DNA of 64,000 nt from CAWGJC01 sp965276665 (GTDB lineage Bacteria > Pseudomonadota > Alphaproteobacteria > Acetobacterales > Acetobacteraceae). Positions within the stretch are counted from its first letter, which is position 1, and each line of letters opens with the position of its first letter. The stretch is from positions 62,001 through 126,000 of the forward strand of contig OZ255620.1 in NCBI GenBank assembly GCA_965276665.1. The letters are read 5' to 3'. The translations under genes and the position numbers were made by a program. Positions 41,645 through 50,854 of the stretch are shown one piece after another. The notes under the pieces are model-generated. The model did no database searches. It saw only the letters and a list, made by a program, of their open reading frames with translations, and was not told the origin of the DNA.

Positions 41645-42694
41645 CTAACCCCGAGCAATCTCCCACCCCCGCTCGGCAAGGCCCCGATACTTGCTCCCGG
41701 TCTCCCGACCGCGCGCATCGGCGGCGTTGCCGTCGAGCACGCGGCGCTGCACGCCGGCGGCGATCGCCGCCCAGCGGAACATCGAGAAGGCGAGGAAATA
41801 CGGCAGGTCGGGCACGCCGGAGCGTCCGGTCCGGCGGCAATAGGCCTCGACGTAGGCCGTCTCGGCGGGAATGCCGCCCGTCTCCGCGCCGATGATGCCG
41901 GTGAGCTCGGGCGGCAGGTGCCACACCAGGCAGTTATAGGCGAGATCGGCGAGCGGATGGCCAAGCGTCGCGAGCTCCCAGTCTAGCACCGCGACGACGC
42001 GCGGCTCGCTCGGGTGGAAGACGAGATTGCCGAGCCGGTAATCGCCGTGCGCGATCGCGGTCCCGTCCGGCGGCGGCGGATAGGCGGCGAGCCAGTCGGC
42101 GAGCTGGTCCATCGCCGGCACGGCGGGCAGCGCGGCGGCGCGGTATTGCTGCGTCCAGCGCGCGATCTGCCGTGCGACATAGCCCGATGCCCGGCCGAAC
42201 CCCGCGAGCCCGGCCGCCTGCCAATCGACGCCGTGCAGGGCGGCAAGCGTCGCGTTCATCGCGTCATACATCGCGCCGCGTGTCGCCGGGTCGATGCCGG
42301 GAAGCGCGCGGTCGGTGAACACCCGGCCCTCGACATGCGCCATTAGGTAGAACGGCGTGCCGATCACCGAGGCATCCTCGCAGAGCATCAGCATGCGCGG
42401 CACCGGCACCGCGCTCCCGGCGAGCGCCTGCTGGACGCGATATTCGCGCTCGATCGCGTGCGCCGAGGGCAGCAGCGGGCCGGACGGTTTCTTGCGGAGC
42501 ACGTAGGCCGCGCCCGCGGTCTCGAGATGGAAGGTCGGATTGGACTGGCCGCCCTGGAACTGGCGGATCGCGCAGGGTCCGGCAAATCCCGGCAGCGTCG
42601 CGCGCAGATGGCGGAGCAACGCCGCCTCGTCGAAGCGATGGTTCGGGAGCACCGGCACCAGCACCGGCCGGCCGTCCGTGGCGTTCGCGTTCAT
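41645..42694 (-). CDS. Phosphotransferase-family (APH-type) protein of acyl-CoA metabolism
   Basis: 349 residues from ATG 42694 (MNANATDGRP). Kinase-like fold: FQGGQSNPTFHLETAGAAYVLRKKPSG (nucleotide-binding loop), IEREYRVQQALAG, VPVPRMLMLCED, catalytic loop IAHGDYRLGNLVFHP and metal-binding VLDWELATLGHPLADLAY. The family is annotated as aminoglycoside phosphotransferase-like, but members next to acyl-CoA dehydrogenases (ACAD10/11-like) are thought to act on hydroxyacyl-CoA. The neighbours here, an SDR and acyl-CoA dehydrogenases in the same direction, support that reading over antibiotic resistance. Confidence 0.85.
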   Translation of the reverse strand: MNANATDGRPVLVPVLPNHRFDEAALLRHLRATLPGFAGPCAIRQFQGGQSNPTFHLETAGAAYVLRKKPSGPLLPSAHAIEREYRVQQALAGSAVPVPRMLMLCEDASVIGTPFYLMAHVEGRVFTDRALPGIDPATRGAMYDAMNATLAALHGVDWQAAGLAGFGRASGYVARQIARWTQQYRAAALPAVPAMDQLADWLAAYPPPPDGTAIAHGDYRLGNLVFHPSEPRVVAVLDWELATLGHPLADLAYNCLVWHLPPELTGIIGAETGGIPAETAYVEAYCRRTGRSGVPDLPYFLAFSMFRWAAIAAGVQRRVLDGNAADARGRETGSKYRGLAERGWEIARG

Positions 42695-42710
42695 GTCCCG
42701 GCCGCGATGG

Positions 42711-43484
42711 TCATTTGCGCGGCGCGCCCACCATGAAGCCGCCATCCACCACGATGGTCTGGCCGGTCATCAAGCGGGAGGCCGGCGCCGCCAGGAACAC
42801 TGCGGCGCCCGCGATGTCGTCGGGATCGCCGATCCGGTTGAGCGGCGTCTCGCTCTCGCGCGCCGCCAGACGCTCCTTATTCTCCCACAGCGCGCGGGCG
42901 AAATCGGTGCGCACCAGGCCCGGCGCGATGGCGTTCGCGCGGATCCCGCGCGGTCCCCATTCGACCGCGAGACTGCGCACGAACTGCATCTCCGCCGCTT
43001 TCGAGATGCCGTAAATGCCCAGATCGAGCGCGCCCCGCATCCCGGCGATCGAGCCAATGACGATGATCGCGCCTTCGCCGCGCGCCGCCATGCCCGGCAG
43101 CACGAGATGCGCGAGCCGCATCGTGCTGCGGAGATTGCCGTCCATCGTCGCCTCGTAGGCCGCGTCGCTTGCATCGATGATAGTGCCGAAATGCGGGTTC
43201 ACCGCGGCGTTGCAGACGAGGATGTCGATGCGACCCCAGGCCGCCTCGGTCTCGGCGACGAGTTTCTGCAAATCCGGCGGTTTGGTGATGTCGCACGCCG
43301 CCACCATCGCCTCGCCGCCATGGCCGCGGATTGCCGCCGCGACCGTCTCGCAGGCCTCCGCCTTGCGGCTCGACACCACCACCCGCGCACCGTGTTCGGC
43401 CAAGCGTTCCGCCGTTGCGCGGCCGATGCCGCGGCTGCCGCCGGTCACGACCGCGACCTTGCCCGAAAGATCGAACAGCGACAT
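42711..43484 (-). CDS. Short-chain dehydrogenase/reductase
   Basis: 257 residues from ATG 43484. Rossmann motif TGGSRGIGRATAERL, NAAVNP (NNAG-type), catalytic Ser in VIGSIAGMRGAL, YxxxK in YGISKAAEMQFV, and IAPGLVRTDFA; C-terminus GQTIVVDGGFMVG. An NAD(P)-dependent oxidoreductase of the FabG-like classical type, probably a 3-hydroxyacyl-CoA or related dehydrogenase given its place between the APH-type protein (16 bp) and an acyl-CoA dehydrogenase (2 bp). Confidence 0.9.
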   Translation of the reverse strand: MSLFDLSGKVAVVTGGSRGIGRATAERLAEHGARVVVSSRKAEACETVAAAIRGHGGEAMVAACDITKPPDLQKLVAETEAAWGRIDILVCNAAVNPHFGTIIDASDAAYEATMDGNLRSTMRLAHLVLPGMAARGEGAIIVIGSIAGMRGALDLGIYGISKAAEMQFVRSLAVEWGPRGIRANAIAPGLVRTDFARALWENKERLAARESETPLNRIGDPDDIAGAAVFLAAPASRLMTGQTIVVDGGFMVGAPRK

Positions 43485-43486
43485 CC

Positions 43487-44719
43487 CTATGCCCCCGGTG
43501 CCGGCGTCTGGTTGCGGTATTTCGCGATCTCCAGCCGGCCGAGCTGGAAGCGGTGCACCTCGTCCGGCCCGTCGACGATGCGCAGCGTGCGCGCGGTCTT
43601 GTACATCGCGGCGAGGCCGAAATCCTCGCTGACGCCAGCCGCGCCATGCGCCTGGATCGCCCAGTCGATCACCTCGCAGGCCATGTTCGGCACCGCGACC
43701 TTGATCTCGGCGATCTCGCTTCGCGCCGCTTTGTTGCCGACCGTGTCCATCTTCCACGCGGCATGCAGCACGAGCAGGCGCGCCTGGTCGATGCGGATGC
43801 GCGCCTCGGCGATGCGCGCGACCATCACGCCCTGCTCGGCGAGCGGGCGGCCGAACGGGCGGCGCGCAAGCGCGCGGCGGCATGTCATCGCGAGGGCGCG
43901 CTCGGCAAGCCCGATCGCGCGCATGCAATGATGGATGCGCCCGGGCCCGAGCCGTCCCTGGGCGATCTCGAATCCCCGCCCCTCGCCGAGCAGGATGTTC
44001 TCCGCCGGCACGCGCGCGCGGTCGAACACGATCTCGGCATGCCCGTGCGGCGCCTCGTCATAGCCGAACACCGGCAGCATGCGCGCGACCGACACGCCCG
44101 GCGCGTCGCGCGGGACGAGAATCATGCTCTGCTGGCGATGCTTGTCGGCATTCTCCGGATCTGTCTTGCCCATCACGATCAGCAGCTTGCAGCGCGGATC
44201 GCCGGCGCCGGAAGACCACCATTTCCGCCCCTCGATCACATAGTCGCCGCCGTCGCGGGTGATGCGGCACTGGATGTTGGTGGCGTCCGAGGAGGCGACA
44301 CCCGGCTCGGTCATGCAGAAGGCGGAGCGGATCTCCCCGGCGAGCAGCGGGGCGAGCCAGCGCCGCTTGTGCGCCTCCGTGCCGTAGCGCTCCAGCGTCT
44401 CCATGTTGCCGGTATCGGGCGCCGAGCAGTTGAACACCTCGGACGCCCATTGCACCCCGCCCATGATCTCGGCGAGCGGCGCATATTCGAGATTGGTGAG
44501 GCCGGCGCCATGACCGGATTGCGGCAGGAAGAGGTTCCACAACCCCTCCTCCCTGGCACGCGCCTTCAGCCTCTCGACGACCGGGACGGGCTGCCAGCGA
44601 TCGGTCCTCCCCGCGAGTTCGGCCGCGTACGTCGCCTCGCTCGGCAGCACGTGCTGGTCCATGAACGCAAGCAGCCGGCGCCGCAGCGCGTGGACGCGTT
44701 CGGAGAACTCGAAATTCAA
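43487..44719 (-). CDS. Acyl-CoA dehydrogenase (FadE10/ACAD10-11-like)
   Basis: 410 residues from TTG 44719, supported by GGGAGG 5 bp upstream; no ATG or GTG gives a better start. FAD-dependent fold: LPQSGHGAGLTNLEYAPLAEIMG, SAFCMTEPGVASSDATNIQ (FAD/substrate loop), GRKWWSSGAGDPRCKLLIVMG, RALARRPFGRPLAEQGV, and QAHGAAGVSEDFGLAAMYKTARTLRIVDGPDEVHR. It oxidises acyl-CoA to enoyl-CoA and passes electrons to ETF. The subgroup occurs with APH-type proteins as here. Divergent from the next acyl-CoA dehydrogenase, with 124 bp between starts. Confidence 0.9.
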   Translation of the reverse strand: MNFEFSERVHALRRRLLAFMDQHVLPSEATYAAELAGRTDRWQPVPVVERLKARAREEGLWNLFLPQSGHGAGLTNLEYAPLAEIMGGVQWASEVFNCSAPDTGNMETLERYGTEAHKRRWLAPLLAGEIRSAFCMTEPGVASSDATNIQCRITRDGGDYVIEGRKWWSSGAGDPRCKLLIVMGKTDPENADKHRQQSMILVPRDAPGVSVARMLPVFGYDEAPHGHAEIVFDRARVPAENILLGEGRGFEIAQGRLGPGRIHHCMRAIGLAERALAMTCRRALARRPFGRPLAEQGVMVARIAEARIRIDQARLLVLHAAWKMDTVGNKAARSEIAEIKVAVPNMACEVIDWAIQAHGAAGVSEDFGLAAMYKTARTLRIVDGPDEVHRFQLGRLEIAKYRNQTPAPGA

Positions 44720-44843
44720 CGCTGCCTCCCTGGCTTTCGGGGCAAGCTAACGCGGCTTCCGCCGGTGTCCAGCCGGGGCGGGGATTTTCGGGCTTGCCGG
44801 CGGCGGCGCGGCTTGCCACGTTCCGGCAGAAGGGGGCCGCGCG

Positions 44844-46019
44844 ATGGATCTGAGCTTCACGCCGGAGGAACGCGCCTTCCGCGCCGAGATGCGCGATGTT
44901 TTCCGCAGCGCCATCCCGGCCGAGATCCGCGAACGGAACCTGGCGAGCCCGCATGTGCCGAAGCAGGATGTCGTCACCGCGCAACGCATCTTGAACGCGC
45001 ATGGCCTCGCCGTGCCGCATTGGCCGGTCGCCTGGGGCGGGCGGGACTGGACGCCGGTGCAGCGCTACCTCTGGCTTGACGAGATGCAGCAGGCCGGCGT
45101 GCCGCCGCCGCTCTCCTTCAACGCGAACATGGTCGGGCCGGTGATCGCGCAGTTCGGCGACGAGGCGCAGAAGCACCGCTTCCTGCCGCCCACCGCCAAT
45201 CTCGACCTCTGGTGGTGCCAGGGATTTTCCGAACCCGAGGCGGGCTCCGATCTCGCCTCGCTCCGCATGGCGGCGCGGCGCGAGGGCGCAGATTACGTGG
45301 TCGATGGCCAGAAGACCTGGACCACGCATGCGCAGCATGCGGACTGGATTTTCTGCCTGGTGCGCACGGATGCCAGCGTGCGCAAGCAGGAGGGCATCTC
45401 CTTCCTGCTGATCGACATGCGCAGCCCGGGCGTGACCGTGCGGCCGATCCGCACGATCGACGGCGGCAGCGAAGTCAACGAGGTGTTCTTCGACGCGGTG
45501 CGCGTGCCGGTGGAAAACCGCGTTGGCGCGGAAAACAAGGGGTGGGACATCGCCAAGTTTCTGCTCGGGAACGAGCGCACCAATATCGCCCGCATCGGCA
45601 TCTCGAAGGCGCGGCTGACCCGCATCAAGGCCCTGGCGGCGAGCGAGGGGCTTGGCGAGGACCGGCGGTTCCGCGAAAAGCTCGCCGCGATCGAGGTGGA
45701 GCTCAAGGCGCTGGAGCTGACGCAGCTCCGGGTGCTCGCCGAGGAGGGCAAGCGGGGCGACGGCAAGCCGAACCCCGCCTCCTCCATTCTCAAGCTCAAG
45801 GGCTCACAGCTCGCGCAGGCGACGACGGATCTGCTGATGGATGTCGCAGGCCCCTTCGTGCTGCCGGCGCCGCCAGCGGATGCGATGCGCAACGAGGCGT
45901 CGATCGGTCCCGATCCGGAAGCCGCCGCGACCTATTTCAACTGGCGCAAGCTCTCGATCTTCGGCGGCACCAACGAGATCCAGCGCAACATCGTCGCCAA
46001 GGCGATTCTGGGCCTCTGA
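44844..46019 (+). CDS. Acyl-CoA dehydrogenase
   Basis: 391 residues from ATG 44844 (MDLSFTPEERAFRAEMRDVF). Motifs: VAWGGRDWTPVQRYLWLDEMQQAG, WWCQGFSEPEAGSDLASLRM, GQKTWTTHAQHADWIFCLVRTD, FFDAVRVPVENRVGAENKGWDIAKFLLGNERT and the C-terminal IFGGTNEIQRNIVAKAILGL. Belongs to the larger-subunit type found in paired acyl-CoA dehydrogenases acting on bulky substrates such as steroid side chains. The next gene begins 1 bp after its stop, so the two may form a heteromer. Confidence 0.92.
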   Translation: MDLSFTPEERAFRAEMRDVFRSAIPAEIRERNLASPHVPKQDVVTAQRILNAHGLAVPHWPVAWGGRDWTPVQRYLWLDEMQQAGVPPPLSFNANMVGPVIAQFGDEAQKHRFLPPTANLDLWWCQGFSEPEAGSDLASLRMAARREGADYVVDGQKTWTTHAQHADWIFCLVRTDASVRKQEGISFLLIDMRSPGVTVRPIRTIDGGSEVNEVFFDAVRVPVENRVGAENKGWDIAKFLLGNERTNIARIGISKARLTRIKALAASEGLGEDRRFREKLAAIEVELKALELTQLRVLAEEGKRGDGKPNPASSILKLKGSQLAQATTDLLMDVAGPFVLPAPPADAMRNEASIGPDPEAAATYFNWRKLSIFGGTNEIQRNIVAKAILGL

Positions 46020-46020
46020 G

Positions 46021-47154
46021 ATGGATTTCACGCTCGATGAGCAGCAGCGACTGCTGCAGGAAAGCGTCAGCCGCCTGCTTGCGGACCATTACTCCTTCGC
46101 CGCGCGCAAGCAGCACGCGGCCGGCCCCGACGGATGGAGCCGCGCGATGTGGGGGCGCTTCGCCGAGCTCGGGCTGCTCGGCCTGCCTTTCGCCGAGGAG
46201 GAGGGCGGGTTCGGCGGCGGCGCGATGGAAACCGCGATCGTCATGGAGGCGTTCGGCGACGCGCTGGTGGTCGAGCCGTATTTCGCGACCGTGGTGCTCG
46301 CCGGCGGCTTGTTGCGCGCGCTGGCGCCCCGGCACCTCCGTCAGTCGCTGGTGCCGGAGATCACCTCCGGCCACCTGCATCTCGCCTTTGCGCAGCAGGA
46401 ACGCGGCTCGCGCGAGGACCTCGCCGATATCGTGACGATGGCGCGGCGCGACGGGGCCGCCTGGCGGATCGACGGTGCGAAAAGCCTCGTGCTGCACGGC
46501 GAGCTGGCCGACCATCTGCTTGTCACCGCGCGCAGTGCGGGCGGCCGGCGCGATCGCGAGGGCATCGGGCTGTTCCTGGTCGCGGGCGACGCGAAAGGCA
46601 TGATGCGGCGCGGCTATCCGACGCAGGACGGCATGCGCGCGGCGGAGATTTCCTTCGCGGGCGCGCAGGGGATTCCGCTCGGCGACCCGGGCGATGCGCT
46701 GCCGGCGATCGAGCGGGTGGTGGACGGCGCGGTGGCGGCGCTGGCCGCCGAGGCGGTCGGGTTGATGGCGGCGATGCACGCGCAGACGCTCGATTACCTG
46801 CGCACGCGAAAACAGTTCGGCCGCGCGATCGGCGAGTTCCAGGCGCTGCAGCATCGCGCGGTCGACATGTATGTGGCGCTCGAGCTCGCGCGCAGCATGG
46901 CGCTGTACGCCGCGATGATGGCGGAGAGCGACGATGCGGCGGCGCGGCACCAAGCCTGCGCGGCGGCGAAGGTGCAGATCGGCCGCTCCGGCCGGCTGAT
47001 CGCCGAGGACGCGGTGCAACTGCATGGCGGAATCGGCATGACGATGGAATACGCGCTCGGCCATTACGTGAAGCGCATGACGATGATCGAACATTGCCTT
47101 GGCTCGGCGGATCACCATCTCGGCGTGCTCGCCGGGCTCGGCCTCGACGCGTGA
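46021..47154 (+). CDS. Acyl-CoA dehydrogenase, partner subunit
   Basis: 377 residues from ATG 46021 (MDFTLDEQQRLLQESVSRLL). Motifs LPFAEEEGGFGGGAMETAIVMEAFG, AFAQQERGSREDLADIVTMA, GAKSLVLHGELADHLLVTARSAG, RTRKQFGRAIGEFQALQHRAVDMYV and the C-terminal QLHGGIGMTMEYALGHYVKRM. Follows the previous dehydrogenase 1 bp downstream and overlaps the thioesterase by 4 bases. In known heteromeric pairs one subunit often lacks the catalytic Glu or FAD contact; which one does so here cannot be told by eye. Confidence 0.9.
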   Translation: MDFTLDEQQRLLQESVSRLLADHYSFAARKQHAAGPDGWSRAMWGRFAELGLLGLPFAEEEGGFGGGAMETAIVMEAFGDALVVEPYFATVVLAGGLLRALAPRHLRQSLVPEITSGHLHLAFAQQERGSREDLADIVTMARRDGAAWRIDGAKSLVLHGELADHLLVTARSAGGRRDREGIGLFLVAGDAKGMMRRGYPTQDGMRAAEISFAGAQGIPLGDPGDALPAIERVVDGAVAALAAEAVGLMAAMHAQTLDYLRTRKQFGRAIGEFQALQHRAVDMYVALELARSMALYAAMMAESDDAAARHQACAAAKVQIGRSGRLIAEDAVQLHGGIGMTMEYALGHYVKRMTMIEHCLGSADHHLGVLAGLGLDA

Positions 47155-47558
47155 CGGAGCCCGCGGGGCCGCCCGGTTTCGACCTGCTCGACGACGATGG
47201 GTTCCCAGGATTGATCGGCCCGTTCTTCCAGCAGGACGCAGCGCGACCGGAGGATCGCGTGTTCGGGTTCCGCGCCGCCGCGCGTCACCTGAATCGCGGC
47301 GGGGTCGTGCATGGCGGGATGCTGATCGCCTTCGCCGACCAGTCGCTCGGCCGCACCGTGCACGACACCGCGCGCAGCCGTTGCTCCACGATCTCCCTGC
47401 AGACGAATTTCGCCGCACCCGGCCGTGACGGCGACTGGATCGCCTGCACGGGGCGGATCACCCGGGTTACGCGGTCGGTGGTGTTCATCAGCGGCCGCGT
47501 GTTCACCGAGGAGCGGACCCTGCTCGATGTGATGGGCGTGTGGAAGCTGCTCGGCTGA
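47151..47558 (+). CDS. PaaI-family hotdog thioesterase
   Basis: 135 residues from GTG 47151 (GTGA overlap with the previous stop). Hotdog fold: GFRAAARHLNRGGVVHGGMLIAFADQSLGRTVH with the HGG motif of PaaI-type acyl-CoA thioesterases, SLQTNFAAPGRDGDWI, and a final FISGRVFTEERTLLDVMGVWKLL. Likely releases CoA from a dead-end acyl-CoA of the same pathway. It converges with the solute-binding protein gene, 6 bp apart. Confidence 0.88.
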   Translation: MTEPAGPPGFDLLDDDGFPGLIGPFFQQDAARPEDRVFGFRAAARHLNRGGVVHGGMLIAFADQSLGRTVHDTARSRCSTISLQTNFAAPGRDGDWIACTGRITRVTRSVVFISGRVFTEERTLLDVMGVWKLLG

Positions 47559-47564
47559 GCCGCG

Positions 47565-49100
47565 CTACTTCCAGCTCGCCTGGTAGAAGCGCGGCATCTC
47601 GTCCTGCCAGGGGTGGAAATCGAGATCCTTGGCCATCGCGTAGGTCGTGGTCCAGTTGCAGATCGGCAGCCAGTAAGCCTGGTCGGTGATGCGCTTGAGC
47701 GCGGCGCTGTAGTTCTTCTTGCGCGCATCCGGATCGGTCATCGTGCCGGCATCGATGAGCAGCTTCGTCACCTCCGAATCATGCGCGTAGTCGTCGACGT
47801 TGCTGCTGAAGAAATACGGCAGGATCGCCGAGACGTCGTTGATCGAGTAGGAGCCCCAGCTGCTGGCGTAGAGCGGCGTCTTGCCTTCCTCCCAACGCTG
47901 CACGGCGGCGCCGGCCTGCAGGGTGCTCATGCGCGCGCGGATGCCGACCGCGGCGAGGTAGTTCTGCACCGCCGCCGACCATTGCGGCACGATCGAGTTG
48001 ATGAAATCGGTCTCGAACCCGTTCGGATAGCCGGCCTCGGCGAGAAGCTGCTTCGCCTTGGCCGGGTCGTACGGATAGACCGTCTCGGCCGAGGTGTCGC
48101 AGCCGAACTGCGTCGGGTAGCAGGGCGCGTTGATCACCATCGCGTCGCCGCCCACCAGCTGCTTGGCGATCTGCGCGCGGTCGACCGCGTAGTTGATCGC
48201 CTGGCGCACCTTGACGTTGGTGAGCGGATTGTTGGCGCCGGTGCGGCCGGCGGCGTCGATATCGACGAAGATGATCCGCATCGAGGCGCCGCGCATCACC
48301 TTGATGGTCGGCACGCTCGCCAATTTGTCGTACTGATCGGCGCTGTACTGCCAAATCCAGTCGCCCTGGCCGCTCAGCAAGGTGGTGAGCTCGGTCGAGG
48401 CGTCCGCCACCTCCTTGATCACCAGCTTGCCGATCGGCGGCCGGCCTTTCGGGCTGTCGGCATAGTAATTCTCGTTGCGCACCATGTCGATCTCGTTGAT
48501 GCCATCGACCTTGGTGATGCGATAAGGCCCGATGCTGACCGGCGCCTTGGCGTAGCCGGCGGCGCCGACCTTCTCGCGATAGGCTTTCGGCAGGATCGGC
48601 ATCACGAAGGCGACGTATTCCAGCGCGGCCGGGAACGGCTTCTTCAGCTTGATCTGCACATGGGTGTCGTCGGTCGCCGTGGCGCTCGCGATCCAGCTGT
48701 AATTGCTCGGCACCGAGACGCCGGATTTCGGGTCGGTCGCGACGCCGATCGTGTAGATCACGTCGGCGGCGGTGAACGGATCGCCGTTGCTGAACTTCAC
48801 GCCCTGACGGAGCTCGAAATCGAGCGTCAGCGGATCCTCCCATTTCCAGGAGGTGGCGAGCGCCGGTTTCAGCTTGAAGCCGTCGGGGTCGCGGTAGATC
48901 AGCCCGTCCCAGGCCTGGTGCGCGACGATCAGCCCGGTGCGCAGGCTGTTGAAATACGGATCGACATCCGGGATCCCGTCGCGCCACACGACGCGCAGCG
49001 TGTCGGCCGATTTCTGCGCCATCGCCGGCGCGATCTGGGCCGTCATGCCCACGCCCAATGCCAGCGCCCCGACGCCGACGGTCCAAGCCAGTTTTCGCAT
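47565..49100 (-). CDS. ABC transporter substrate-binding protein, family 5
   Basis: 511 residues from ATG 49100. Signal peptide MRKLAWTVGVGALALGVGMTAQIAPAMAQ. Oligopeptide-binding SBP_bac_5 fold: LRVVWRDGIPDVDPYFNSLRTG, FELRQGVKFSNGDPFTAADVIYTI, PVSIGPYRITKVD, NVKVRQAINYAVDRAQIAKQL and YPYDPAKAKQLLAEAGYPNGF. It captures peptides or related solutes in the periplasm. No permease or ATPase lies beside it, so it probably works with a distant or shared transporter; the complete ABC operon in the same window begins about 9 kb away. The two binding proteins are clearly paralogous in type but not closely similar. Confidence 0.9.
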   Translation of the reverse strand: MRKLAWTVGVGALALGVGMTAQIAPAMAQKSADTLRVVWRDGIPDVDPYFNSLRTGLIVAHQAWDGLIYRDPDGFKLKPALATSWKWEDPLTLDFELRQGVKFSNGDPFTAADVIYTIGVATDPKSGVSVPSNYSWIASATATDDTHVQIKLKKPFPAALEYVAFVMPILPKAYREKVGAAGYAKAPVSIGPYRITKVDGINEIDMVRNENYYADSPKGRPPIGKLVIKEVADASTELTTLLSGQGDWIWQYSADQYDKLASVPTIKVMRGASMRIIFVDIDAAGRTGANNPLTNVKVRQAINYAVDRAQIAKQLVGGDAMVINAPCYPTQFGCDTSAETVYPYDPAKAKQLLAEAGYPNGFETDFINSIVPQWSAAVQNYLAAVGIRARMSTLQAGAAVQRWEEGKTPLYASSWGSYSINDVSAILPYFFSSNVDDYAHDSEVTKLLIDAGTMTDPDARKKNYSAALKRITDQAYWLPICNWTTTYAMAKDLDFHPWQDEMPRFYQASWK

Positions 49101-49161
49101 GATGACCCCGTTGCAAAAGCGAGAAGATCGTAGGGCCGGCGGTTTGCGCTGCGCAAGCGTC

Positions 49162-50019
49162 TCAGCGCCGCCGCCTCCGCTCACCGAGCACCAGCGCCAA
49201 ACCGGCGGCCAGGATCAGCGTGGCGCCCGCGAACACCGAAGCGGGCGGAATTTCGCCCCAGATCAGGAAGCCGAGCAGGAAGGCCCAGAGCAACGCCGAA
49301 TACTCGAAGGTCGCGAGCAGCGAGGCGGGCGCGCGGCGCGCCGCCTCGAACAGGCAGAACTGCCCGATGCCGCCGAACAGCCCGGTGCCGAGCAGGAGCA
49401 GCAATTCCGGCCAGCGCGGCGTGCGCCAGCTCAGCAAGGACATGATCCCGGTCGCCAGCGCGAAGAACAGATTGCCGAAGAACATCTGCAGCAACGAGCT
49501 TTCCCGCCGCGCGATCTGCCGCATCAGGATGATGCCGTATCCCCAGAGCACCGCGGCCAGCACGACGAGCCCGATCGCCGGCGAGATGCGGAACCCGGCG
49601 GGATCGGCGGCGACGACGACACCCGCGAAGCCGGTGCCGACCGCAATCCAGCGCGGCGCCGTGACGTGCTCGCCGAGCAGCGGCGCCGAAAGCACCGTGA
49701 CGATCAGCGGCGCCGAGAAATAGAGCGTGGTGAGCTCGGCGAGCTCGAGCCGCCGCGCCGCGGTGTAGTAGCAAAGCCACGCGGCCAGGGTGAGCGCAGC
49801 GCGCAGCGCAAGCGCGCGCTTGAGCGGCGTCTGCGCCACCCGGCGCAGCAGCCTTCCCCGGCCGATCGCCGCCGCGCCGATCGCGATGATCGCGCTGCGC
49901 ACGAACAGCACTTGCCAGACCGGCAGCAGGGCGACCAGCCATTTGACCGTCGCGTCGTGGATCGAGAAGCAGGCATAGGCGATGATCGCCAGGGCGATGC
50001 CCGCGCCGGCCCCGCTCAC
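49162..50019 (-). CDS. EamA/DMT-family transporter
   Basis: 285 residues from GTG 50019, which overlaps the transglycosylase stop by 4 bases (GTGA). About ten hydrophobic helices in two EamA halves: AGIALAIIAYACFSIHDATVKWL, VWQVLFVRSAIIAIGA, LTTLYFSAPLIVTVLSAPLLGEHV, then SPAIGLVVLAAVLWGYGIIL, and ALLWAFLLGFLIWGEIPP. Members export or import amino acids, purines or sugars; the substrate is unknown. The coupling to a transglycosylase is a positional oddity without clear functional meaning. Confidence 0.88.
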   Translation of the reverse strand: MSGAGAGIALAIIAYACFSIHDATVKWLVALLPVWQVLFVRSAIIAIGAAAIGRGRLLRRVAQTPLKRALALRAALTLAAWLCYYTAARRLELAELTTLYFSAPLIVTVLSAPLLGEHVTAPRWIAVGTGFAGVVVAADPAGFRISPAIGLVVLAAVLWGYGIILMRQIARRESSLLQMFFGNLFFALATGIMSLLSWRTPRWPELLLLLGTGLFGGIGQFCLFEAARRAPASLLATFEYSALLWAFLLGFLIWGEIPPASVFAGATLILAAGLALVLGERRRRR

Positions 50020-50813
50020 CCGCGGCCGCGGGCGGCGGCGCTGGTGCGGCGGCAGCCGCGCGGCGCAGCGCTCAGATAATCGCCGAGCACCCGGGCGATC
50101 TGGCAGGCCGAGACATGCAGGCGCCGGACCGAAGGCTGGCGCGCAGTGTTGATCATGCCGCTGCGTCCGCCGGCGAAGCTCAGCAGCACGGCGCCGCGAC
50201 GGAAGGCGCGCAGATAGAGCGGGCCAGCCTCCCGCGGCGGCATCCGCCCGGCCGCGACATCCGCCACCGCCTCGCGGTAGATCGCGGCGAGCATCGGCGT
50301 TTCCGAATGGTAGAAACCGACGGCGATGAACCAGTTGCCGCCGGCATCGCCTTCCTTCAGGCGGCGCAGGAAGCGCGCGGCGTACTCGGCGTTGATCGCC
50401 GGATCGAACGCCTCGTCGAGCGAGCGGAACGCGTCGGGGTGGTATTGCAGATCGACCTGCATGCAGCCGACATCCATGGTCCGCACGCCGCGCCCGAGCG
50501 CCTGCTCCGCCCAGGCGATCGCGGCCGCCTTGCTGTCGAAGAAATACCCCTGCCCGTCCGCATCGATCGTCCAGGGCCAGGGCTGCAGACCGACATGCGG
50601 CAGCGGGCGGCCGCTCTCCACCTTCGCGATCGTGGCGAGCAGACCATGCGGAATCCCCTGGTGCTGCTCCGCCTGCTGCAGGCCGGCCGCGCAGAGGGCG
50701 CTCTGCTGCGCCTCCCACAATGCCGGCGCTACGACATCCGGTTCGGCGGCCAGCGCATGTCGCGCAAGCAGCGCGAGCAGCAGGAAGGCCAGCAGGAAAA
50801 TCCGCCCGCGCAT
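50016..50813 (-). CDS. Lytic transglycosylase, SLT domain
   Basis: 265 residues from ATG 50813 (MRGRIFLLAFLLLALL, signal peptide to about residue 23). Soluble lytic transglycosylase-type domain: IPHGLLATIAKVESGRP with catalytic Glu66, MDVGCMQVDLQYHPDAF, AINAEYAARFLRRLKEG and WFIAVGFYHSETP. It resembles the single-domain enzymes used for envelope-spanning machinery assembly. The 3' end overlaps the EamA gene. No secretion-system genes are nearby. Confidence 0.85.
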   Translation of the reverse strand: MRGRIFLLAFLLLALLARHALAAEPDVVAPALWEAQQSALCAAGLQQAEQHQGIPHGLLATIAKVESGRPLPHVGLQPWPWTIDADGQGYFFDSKAAAIAWAEQALGRGVRTMDVGCMQVDLQYHPDAFRSLDEAFDPAINAEYAARFLRRLKEGDAGGNWFIAVGFYHSETPMLAAIYREAVADVAAGRMPPREAGPLYLRAFRRGAVLLSFAGGRSGMINTARQPSVRRLHVSACQIARVLGDYLSAAPRGCRRTSAAARGRG

Positions 50814-50854
50814 CGGCGGCAAGTGCGCACAGGCCGCCAGACCGGGCAAGCCGG

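Noticed and set aside
41645..42694. Aminoglycoside resistance phosphotransferase
   Set aside because: The fold is APH-like, but its operon with an SDR and acyl-CoA dehydrogenases points to acyl-CoA metabolism.
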